Shown here: positions 16,047-24,200 of the stretch, one piece after another
How the letters are laid out: the number at the start of each line of letters is the position of its first letter
How positions within the stretch are numbered: the stretch's first letter is position 1
From: an uncultured Flavobacteriaceae bacterium
Lineage (GTDB): Bacteria > Bacteroidota > Bacteroidia > Flavobacteriales > Flavobacteriaceae
Length of the DNA: 32,021 nt
Direction of reading: 5' to 3'
Assembly: GCA_913045325.1 (NCBI GenBank)
Contig: CAJWPZ010000018.1
Span: forward strand, 1 to 32,021
Program-made: the position numbers and the translations under genes
Notes under the pieces: generated by a model
The model's input: the letters and a program-made list of their open reading frames with translations, nothing else
Told to the model about the DNA's origin: nothing
Database searches by the model: none

Positions 16047-16078
16047 CAAAGATACGTTACAACTCTAATTCTAACCAA
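16047..16078 (-). promoter_or_regulatory. Promoter of the ctaB-oxidase operon
   Basis: On the minus strand TTGG (16078-16075) is followed by a 20-base spacer and TATCTTTG (16054-16047), close to the Bacteroidota TTG-N19-TAnnTTTG consensus. It is placed between the terminator of the tonB/lipoprotein genes and the TTG start of ctaB. This arrangement makes it the likely promoter for ctaB, the two subunit III genes and subunit IV. Confidence 0.6.
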
Positions 16079-16151
16079 TTTATAACACATTATCTATGTT
16101 AAAAATAACCCTAAAATACACTACAGTACATGAGATATAAAACCCAATAAA

Positions 16152-16183
16152 AAAAGCGCTGCAGAATTAACAACAGCGCTTTT
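16152..16183 (-). terminator. Rho-independent terminator after the lipoprotein gene
   Basis: This is a perfect 10-bp stem (AAAAGCGCTG with CAGCGCTTTT) around a 12-base loop. Read on the minus strand, the stem ends in a T run. It begins 22 bases past the stop of the lipoprotein gene, so it closes the ruvA-sprA-gcvH-tonB group before the oxidase promoter. The A/T arms would also allow termination on the opposite strand. Confidence 0.8.
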
Positions 16184-16204
16184 ATTATTTATGATTATTT
16201 GGTT

Positions 16205-16720
16205 TTATCGTACCATTCTAATCTCTGATGTTTCAACATAATCTATTCCATCTTCTGTGTATGCATCACTAGATGATAGTCTAAGTTCATTGGTATTAAA
16301 CAGTGTAACATCATAAAGAGTTTCACCTAAAAGAAGTTGCATTGTGCTATTATTGGCAGCATATGTTCCAGTTTCATTATCAATAACTGTAATAATACTA
16401 GAATCTTCTAAAACAGTTCCATCTGCTAATATCCTTGTTGTATTGTTGAGATATTCACCATCATATCGATAGGTTTCATTTTCAGAAAAATTGTAGGTGA
16501 GATTAAAAAACTCTCCTATGCTGTTTTCATCGCTTACCTCAACTTGAATACCTTCTATGATAACTGTTCCAGTCGCGTTGGTAACCAAATAGTTTACCTG
16601 ATAACTTGCTGCACTTAAATTAGTGCTGTTTAGTTCATAGGCAGGGGCATCATCATCGCTGGTACAAGCAATTAATGATACAGAAATAGCTAGTATGAAA
16701 AAATACTTGAATAATTTCAT
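16205..16720 (-). CDS. Small lipoprotein, probably surface-exposed
   Basis: I recognise no named family. The 171-residue precursor begins MKLFKYFFILAISVSLIAC, a type II signal peptide with lipobox LIAC and Cys19 as the lipid-modified residue. The Cys is followed by TSDDD. This resembles the S-(D/E)3 export signal described for Flavobacterium surface lipoproteins, so the mature protein may face outside. The rest is rich in Asn, Ser, Thr and Glu and looks all-beta (YNFSENETYRYDGEYL, GETLYDVTLFNTNELRLSSS), rather like a small lipocalin-type barrel. I cannot confirm that fold. The ATG at 16720 is preferred over an in-frame TTG two codons upstream. It follows tonB by 12 bases and precedes a terminator, so the two are probably cotranscribed. 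Confidence 0.82.
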   Translation of the reverse strand: MKLFKYFFILAISVSLIACTSDDDAPAYELNSTNLSAASYQVNYLVTNATGTVIIEGIQVEVSDENSIGEFFNLTYNFSENETYRYDGEYLNNTTRILADGTVLEDSSIITVIDNETGTYAANNSTMQLLLGETLYDVTLFNTNELRLSSSDAYTEDGIDYVETSEIRMVR

Positions 16721-16732
16721 AATCAATATGTT

Positions 16733-17449
16733 TTAGTTCTCTATCTGAAATCTAATTGGAAGCGAGTACAATACTCCTACCGCTTGACCACGTTGCTTTC
16801 CTGGTGTCATCTTTGGCAAGGCCTTAATGGTCTTAATAGCTTCTTGCTTTAGTTTTGGGTGTGGCGCTCGTGCCTGTACATTTGTAATATTACCCGTTTT
16901 ATCAATCTTAAATTGCACATATATTTGCTGAATTCCCTCCAGGCCTAAATCACTTGCTAGATCTGTGTTAAATTTCTTTTGTACAAATTTTTGAATTTTA
17001 CTGGACATGCACTTTTTCTTAGCTGCATTGTTACCTGCACTTTCACAGCCAGGGTATATTGGCACATTCTCAATTACAGCGAAGGGAACATCATCAATGA
17101 TTTCTCCAGCTTCATCAATCTCTTCAATCTCTACAATCTCTTCTTCTTGACTAATCTCTGTAGATTCAATAATGGTTTCTTCTATATCTGCCTCATCCTC
17201 AATCACCTCAATAACTTCTGGAGCTGGTGGCGGTGGAGGTGGCGGGGGTGGCGGTGTTAACAGTTCTGTGATTGGAATATCTTCATCAAGATCATCACCC
17301 ACATTTAAGGTATCTAGAGAAAGATCTCTATCATAAGACTTCCACTCTACTGCTTGCCAAGACAAAAACAACATAAAAGCAAGACCTGCTAAAAAGTAGA
17401 CTCCACTCCATTGTTTTAAATCTGCTTTTGGATTTTTTTTCGGTTCCAT
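16733..17449 (-). CDS. TonB-family energy transducer
   Basis: TonB proteins link the proton-motive force from ExbB/ExbD to outer-membrane receptors. This 238-residue protein has one N-terminal membrane helix at about residues 16-36 (GVYFLAGLAFMLFLSWQAVEW region). A periplasmic spacer follows with ten consecutive prolines (about 67-76) and then a long acidic Glu/Ile stretch. The C-terminal TonB domain begins at IENVPIYPGCE and includes VQFKIDKTGNITNVQARAPHP and LPKMTPGKQRGQAVGVLYSLPIRF, the usual Bacteroidota form. Two Cys (in PGCE and KKKCMSS) are typical of that form and may pair. No exbB or exbD is nearby. The gene lies 71 bases after the vanZ-like gene with no strong promoter between, and it is followed closely by the lipoprotein gene. 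Confidence 0.93.
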   Translation of the reverse strand: MEPKKNPKADLKQWSGVYFLAGLAFMLFLSWQAVEWKSYDRDLSLDTLNVGDDLDEDIPITELLTPPPPPPPPPPAPEVIEVIEDEADIEETIIESTEISQEEEIVEIEEIDEAGEIIDDVPFAVIENVPIYPGCESAGNNAAKKKCMSSKIQKFVQKKFNTDLASDLGLEGIQQIYVQFKIDKTGNITNVQARAPHPKLKQEAIKTIKALPKMTPGKQRGQAVGVLYSLPIRFQIEN

Positions 17450-17520
17450 AATTGAATTTAAATTATCGCCTATAAAAATATAGAAAATCTATTGTATTGT
17501 AAAACAATAGCACTGTAATA

Positions 17521-17916
17521 TTAGTAAATAAACTTATTTGACACCTTAACTACAAATGATCCTAGAATCAAGCCACAAACATTAGCAACTACATCAAAGA
17601 GCTCTGCACCTCTTGTAAGGATTAAGCGCTCTTGTATTACTTCAATAAGTATGCCGTAAATAAAAATACAAACAAATAGTAAAGGTAGTGTGTAGGGCTT
17701 TTTGACTTTCGGGTTTCTAGAGAAAATATAACTGGCCCACACCATAAAAAGCACTGCATTAATTATAAGATGTACTATCTTATCTGCAAATGGAATAGCT
17801 ATTTTTGTCCCATCTGTTATTGGCATTAATAAAGCCACTGTAACAAGTAGGGTGTAGCCAAGGGCTAAACCAAAGAGGAGTTTAGGCCCCAACAAGTTCT
17901 TTATACCCTGTTTCAT
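17521..17916 (-). CDS. VanZ-like membrane protein
   Basis: This is a 131-residue membrane protein of the VanZ-like family. The family is named for a teicoplanin-resistance factor, but members in Bacteroidota have no settled function. Four hydrophobic segments are visible: about residues 13-31, 43-63, 77-92 and 109-125. The family motif is in IEVIQERLILTRGAELFDVVANVCGLILG, with the conserved Glu, Gln, Arg, Asp, Asn and Gly in order. The ATG at 17916 lies inside the end of gcvH, so the two genes overlap by 35 bases in different frames. No later ATG would keep the first helix intact, though an internal TTG could. The overlap suggests coupling to gcvH. A link to SprA or cell-envelope work is only inference from position. 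Confidence 0.88.
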   Translation of the reverse strand: MKQGIKNLLGPKLLFGLALGYTLLVTVALLMPITDGTKIAIPFADKIVHLIINAVLFMVWASYIFSRNPKVKKPYTLPLLFVCIFIYGILIEVIQERLILTRGAELFDVVANVCGLILGSFVVKVSNKFIY

Positions 17917-18262
17917 CTAATAGGTTTTCTATTTCATCTGGGTTTGAAATTTTAATCTTTATCATCCAACCTTCTCCATAAGGGTCATTGTTTACTTTTT
18001 CAGGCTCAGACTCAAGAGTGTCGTTAAATGCTATAATTTCTCCAGAGAGGGGCAGAAATAAATCTGATACTGTTTTAACAGCCTCTACAGATCCAAATAC
18101 CTCATCGGCATCCATCGTCTCATCAAGTGTTTCAACCTCTACATATACAATATCTCCAAGTTCGCCTTGTGCAAAATCTGTAATTCCTACTGTAGCGGTA
18201 TCGCCATCAATAGCAATCCATTCATGATCTTTAGTGTACTTTAAATTTGATGGAATGTTCAT
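17882..18262 (-). CDS. gcvH: Glycine cleavage system H protein
   Basis: GcvH carries the lipoyl arm that shuttles the aminomethyl group from P-protein to T-protein during glycine breakdown. The 126-residue protein has the full family layout: LKYTKDHEWIAIDGDTATVGITDFAQGELGDIVYVE at the N-terminus, and the lipoylation site FGSVEAVKTVSDLFLPLSGEI with Lys63 as the modified residue. The C-terminus runs NNDPYGEGWMIKIKISNPDEIENLLD. Its length is normal. gcvP and gcvT are not in the window. It follows sprA by 31 bases and overlaps the vanZ-like gene by 35 bases. The pairing of gcvH with sprA is, as far as I recall, a common gene order in Flavobacteriia and need not mean a shared function. Confidence 0.96.
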   Translation of the reverse strand: MNIPSNLKYTKDHEWIAIDGDTATVGITDFAQGELGDIVYVEVETLDETMDADEVFGSVEAVKTVSDLFLPLSGEIIAFNDTLESEPEKVNNDPYGEGWMIKIKISNPDEIENLLDETGYKELVGA

Positions 18263-18293
18263 AGTTACAAGCTTTTTTTTATGTGTTTATATT

Positions 18294-21200
18294 TTAATTA
18301 CCAAAGTTATATCTTAAGGTCAAACCACTGCGAATAGTGGTTTGCGGGAAAGCAGTAGAAATTGCATACTCAGAGAAAGTATGGTCATAATAAAATGCCG
18401 CAGTTAAGTTTTTACTTAAAGCGTAGTCTACCAACAACTGGGCGCCGTATATGGTTTGCCCTGCCGTGGTTTGGTTATTCTCGATATCCAAATAACGTAT
18501 AATGGTCCTGTTGTCTCTTCTTGAAAGATCTAACTTAAAGTTTAAGTCACTTTTTAGTATTTGCTTTTTACCCCCAAAGTTAGTTCCTATACGTAGGTCT
18601 TTAATTCTGTATCCAAGACCTATTATAATTTCGTCTCCTTTAATCTCGGTTAAAAGATTATTGGCAAAACTAAGCCCAAGTGCTCTGTCTTTTCTATACT
18701 CTGCACTTACTTTAACAGAGTTTTTCATCTCAAGATCAATTTTTAATAATGGCGAAAATTGCTCGGTAAGGTTTACATTGGTTAAAAACTGCTGGCTTTT
18801 AAAATCTCCCGCTTGATTTGTAGCAGCAGTTACAGGATTACCATCTCTAGAGCGGTTGTAGTCTAAATTGGTTTGAAATTGATTTACGGTATACCCGGCA
18901 GTGTACCCATGCTGCAAAGAGAATCTTTTAAAGCGTTTTTTAAACCACCCCAAACGCATAAAACCAGTATATTTTATGTCCCAATTTGGTAGAGGTATGT
19001 CTCTTAAAATACCTTTCTTCTCGCTCTGCACATCAGCACCTTTATAGGCTGCTATAAATGATGGCAACAATACATCTTGGCTTGTAGGGCCAAATCCAAC
19101 AGGATATCCTGTTTCTGGATCTACCGGGAAGGCGTCTGTACCATAAAATTCTGAGGCCAAACTATTGGCAACAATAAGTCTATTGCTTCTAAAGGCATCA
19201 AATGGCTCAGAGCTGGCATCTGTAGTGCTTTGAAAAGCTGTTGCAATAAGTAGGGTTGAAATGTTAAAGTTCCCAGAGCTTACAGGTGTTAAAGAATTAT
19301 ACAAACCGTCTTCAATGATATAATTCTCTGAGTAATTCTCTGAGTAAATTCTACTGGCGTTAATATCAATCTTAAGATCTCTAATGGGCTCAAGATTGAC
19401 CTGAATGTCTAACTGATTGGTTTCATTCTCTGTGTATTGTTCATTGTATTCTGGATACAAGGTTAACCAACCATTACGAGCAGCTTGATCTCTAACCTCA
19501 GCCTGGCTTCCAAAGGTAAAGCCTGCCGTTGGTTTTAAGGTTCCTATAAAACCTATTGAGCGATTGTACCCTGGTAAGAAAATACCATTGGTTTCTTGGT
19601 AGTTAAATTGTACTTTTTTAATCATGGTGGCCAAACCAATAAGTGTGTTTGCTGCTTTGTCTGCGCCACTTAAACCATTTCCAAAACCACCTCCAGCATT
19701 CCCGCCTCTAGCAGAGGAATTAGCACCGCCTTTTGCTGCAAACCCTTGGGCATCATCCTTGGCACTTGCCTTAGAATCATTACCGCCTTTGCCGTTTTGG
19801 CCTTTTGGACTAAACCCGCCTCCATTTCTGGACGCACTATTTCTCATACCCCCTGCTTTTTTACTAGCTTTCTTTTTAGAAAGACCAATATACCTGTAAA
19901 AAGCACTGAAATCGAAGGTTGAATTAATACGATGGGTACTTGCGTTTTGAATAGAGTTTCCTAAATCATAGGTTTGCACAGAACCGTCAGATAATTCAAT
20001 ATCAATATTGTTGAATAAATCACTGCCGTCTTGCCACTGGAAATCTCCAGTGTATGAGTAAGTTGCTCGAATCCACTTCAGAAAAGGGAATTTTGCAGTT
20101 GGCAGATCATAATTTAACTGCAATGATTGAAAGTGCTGGTTGGGATCTCCTATATCAAACAAACCGTCAAAGACACCAATTTGGTTGTTAGCAACACCAT
20201 CATCATCTATATAATTGGTGACAATTCTGTTATTGGAGGTAGTGAAATTAAAACGAAATGATTTTGTTAGGTTATAATTTATTGCATAATCCCAGTCAAA
20301 CAAATAGTTTCTTTGAAAAAGCACCGGCAAGCCTATATTGCCATTTTCTAAGTTTAATTCTCTAAATTTTTGCTCATTGTGCTGGCGTAAAATATTAGAG
20401 TTTACTGCAATACTAGTTGGTAAATAATTAAGATTAAGGTCTTTTAAAAACTGCCAATATTTTCCTGTAAAAATAGAATCATTCTTTTTAAATGGTTCAA
20501 ATGTTTTGGGAGTAAAATTATAGGCATACGTCCCGCCCAAACGTACGTTTTGATCTAAAGCCTCTTGAATTTCAAAATCGTTGTGATCTATTTGGTTGTA
20601 GGAGGCAGAAAGTGTAAGGTTTTCTATATCATACACCTTTGGTTTGCCCTCTGAGGTACGTTCTTTACGAACTCCAATAAAATTAATACTCTGCCTTTTT
20701 GTATAGTCTATAGATTGTCCTAAAATCTCATCTCTTCTTTGAGAATTTGGCTCATTATCTAATCTAGTTTGTAATTCTACATCTTGATACTCTGGATCAA
20801 ATTGTGGTGTAATTAGTTTTTCTGACCTACCATAATTAAAAGGTAATTGAATACCCCATTTCTTTGGTAGCATTTGCCCCAGGTTTAAATTGGTGACCAA
20901 ATCATACTCTTCTACATCTTCTCTACTACGATCGTTTGGACCTTGCTCTAAAGAACCAAAACCAATAGTACTTACCCTACCTGTTGCGCTTAGATTTGCA
21001 AAATCCGCAAAATTTGCATCCATGGCTGCAACAGCTGCCCAGCCTCCTTGGTTTTGCAGCTCAGATAGACGTAATTCATTAAACCAAACTTCTCCACACA
21101 GCTCTGTGTTAGTCTCGTTTCTTACACCAATCATTGCAACACGTACATCACCAAAACTAGGATTTCCTTTCATTCCTACTCTCAGTATATTAGATGGCAA

Positions 21201-24200
21201 GCCATCAATTTGACCCTCTTCAAAGAAATGCAATTGGTTTGGAGCATAGGTGGCAGGATCTCCTAAGATGGTAGACTTTAAATCTTGCAACAAACTAAGA
21301 GGTAGGTCCAATCTGTTTTCTACTGGCCAAATTTCTTCAGCGCTAGTGGTATTAAAAGCCGTTGGTTTTAAAGCAACTTGTATTTCATAGAAACTTTCAG
21401 TTAAATCATTACCCATTCTAATAAATGCCACCAAATCACCATCTGCCAATGCTGTTTGATTCACGATAGACTCTGCATGAATAAACATTTCTAGGTTTTT
21501 ATACTGCCGCATATCTACACTGAAATTTTTATACACCCCACGGGCGTCATTTTGCTCTAAACCACAAACTCGAATTGCAAGAGATTGCTCATCTTGTCTT
21601 ATAATATTATTGTTATTATTAAGCTGTTCTCTAACAACTCCAGGAGGCAATGTGTAAGGTATGGGTTGTCTGTTCTCGTTATCAATTATATTAACAGCTT
21701 CTACTTCAAAAACAGTATCATCCAACTCAGGGTCTTCTAGGGTTACATTATCAAGAGTTTGCAAGTATCTTCTGTAATCTCCTCTAACCAGTTCTAAGGT
21801 TCCTAAACGGAGTGTTGTTTGCTGCTCAAAGCCAGACATATACATACGCATAAAACGTATTGATCTAAAATCTGAAATGCCATTTACTGCCCTATCATAA
21901 TCTGCAACAGGAACTTTAAACTGTACCCACCTAACATCCAAAGAACTATTGTCTTGGAGGGTAATGGTGCTCTCACGCACATCAGTCACAAAATCATTGG
22001 TAGCTGGGGTAAGGGCATCACGAGAGATAGGAATGTTATACTCATAATAACTATCTACGGTATTCATAGAGTTATCACGGTTAATATCTTCTACATCTGG
22101 TTGGGTGGTAGAACCACGATTTGTATTTGTTACCTCAACAGGAGAGTTTCCTTCCGTACCGTTGTATAGTTTGTAACGACTTCTTATATCTCCAGAGGCC
22201 TGCAAGAAGTATTGATAATTATCATTTGCTGGGTCGGCTAGTCCGCTAAAGGCCGGGAACATTTCGCTTTCCTGGGCATTGTTTAAACCATCATACCCTA
22301 CATCTTGGTTAATACGCTGCTCCCCTTCTGTATCAAAGGTATATACTAAAGATTGATTGGTAGGCACCTTACCCCAGACCGTTGGTGTGGTGTTTTCTGA
22401 ACTGCCATCTTGAGGCAAACCATTCTCATATTGCTTTCTACCATCTTTTAAGACATCCTCAGAAATGTTTCCTAAGTTAAAACTAAGGGTTCCTCCATTA
22501 TTGGTATTGTTTTCTTCGTATATAAATGGATCCATTACCCAAAACTGGATAAACTCTACATTGCTTCTTTCAAAATCTGTAGTGGTTAACTGCCTAGAAA
22601 TCCCTCCAAAATTAGCGGATGGATTTGGTAATTCATTGGTGCCTGAGGCCGCTGGACTAAAGTTATACTCTCCACGCTCGCTTGGATAAAAAGAAAGGTC
22701 TAAAGAAAATAAGGCCTGTGTTTGTCCTTGAATTATATCTTGCCCCGGAAATATTTCGTCTCTAAAAACACGTCTTGTAAATGGTGAGGATAAATCTTGG
22801 TCTGTAATCCCATCTGGTCTTTGACTACTGTAAAAAATAGGGTCAATGGTGTACCAGTTTAAACGTGCACGTTTGTAATTATAATCCAAAACACTGTTTG
22901 GTTCTTCTCCCCCAAAACCATCTGGAGATGAAGACAAACGCCAAGAAATAGGAGAACTAATATCAAACTCTGTTTGTGAAGACTCAAAATCATCGATATA
23001 TACCGTTGTTCTTCCTCCAAAGTCTGAAACCTCTGGGGCGCTTGGTAATAAATATGCAAATTCACCACGTATAGAGAAGTTTGACTCCACATCTGTATCA
23101 ATATTAGGGAGTTTGTTTACCAGACGCGTAAAGAAGGGAACCTGTGTTGCGTAATTTAAATTAACTCCAAATATTTGATTGTTAATTGGTTCTACATCAT
23201 AGGTAGATTTTTGAGTAAGCGGGCGTTCATTTAACCTCAAATAGGTACCTCCTATGATAAAGTTGTCGTTAAATTTATGCTCAATGTTTAATCCCGTAAA
23301 TCGTTTTGTTTGTTGTCCAAAAAGCGTGTTGTTCTCTACTGTAATATTTACAGGAGTATTTGAGGCTAGTAAAGATGGATCCAAAATTTGAACCGTTCCT
23401 GCTTGGTAATTAACCGTATAGTCTACACCCTCAGATAAGGTTCTACCTCCAGCAGTAACCACTACAGAACCCTGAGGTATGTTAAAGGCCCCGATAGGTA
23501 TTCCGTTACCGCCACTGGATTTGTACCTTCCTGTTAACTGAAATTTATTTTTATCACTATCCTCTTGTTCTGCCTGAGTTTTAGTGGATCTATATAAAGA
23601 TCTAAAAACGTATTTGTCTTGATTGGCATTATAGGTAGCGGGCATGCTATATTCTGCAGCTCCAGCAGAGGAGTCATCTAGTTTGTCAAATAGGTATTCT
23701 CCAAAAGGCTCTACGCTGGTAAATATGATGCGCCCGTTTTGCTGATCTACGGTAAGTCCTGGAATAAAATCAAAAAATCCATCTCCCCCTTGTTGAGGAT
23801 CATTATTGAAATTTAATCTATCTAGATTAAAAACCTTTAATAGGGTTTTATTATCAACATCTTCAGGCAAGGCAACTGCAGGGTTAGTGATGGTGCCCTC
23901 TGCAGCTATTATGTAATTTAAAGGTGCTGGATCTCTGTATTGGATGTCTAATCTAAAATCTTCTTGTTCTAACTGAAACGCTCCTAGACTGTATATGTTT
24001 TTCATCATCAAATCCCAGATAGGCTGGGTTACATTGGTGATATTACTTTTTAATAATTTAACAATTAGATTTTGAGGAATACCCTCTATATCATCCATTC
24101 CTGGGTTACCAGGCTCACCAGGTCTTACAAGCCCTCCAGTGGCATCCACACCATCTGTAGAAAACTCACCAACTTGGTATACTTTACCGTTAACAGTATA

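Noticed and set aside
17217-17258. GC-rich run that might be a structured element
   Set aside because: It encodes the ten-proline spacer of TonB, a normal feature of the family.
17489-17510. CTATTGT...ACAATAG hairpin between the vanZ-like gene and tonB
   Set aside because: It is only 7 bp and A/T-rich with a weak T run after it. It could attenuate transcription but is not convincing as a terminator or operator.
19624-19899. Plus-strand Pro/Ala/Leu-rich frame opposite the SprA low-complexity segment
   Set aside because: Its composition is simply the complement of the Gly/Ser/Lys codons in sprA.
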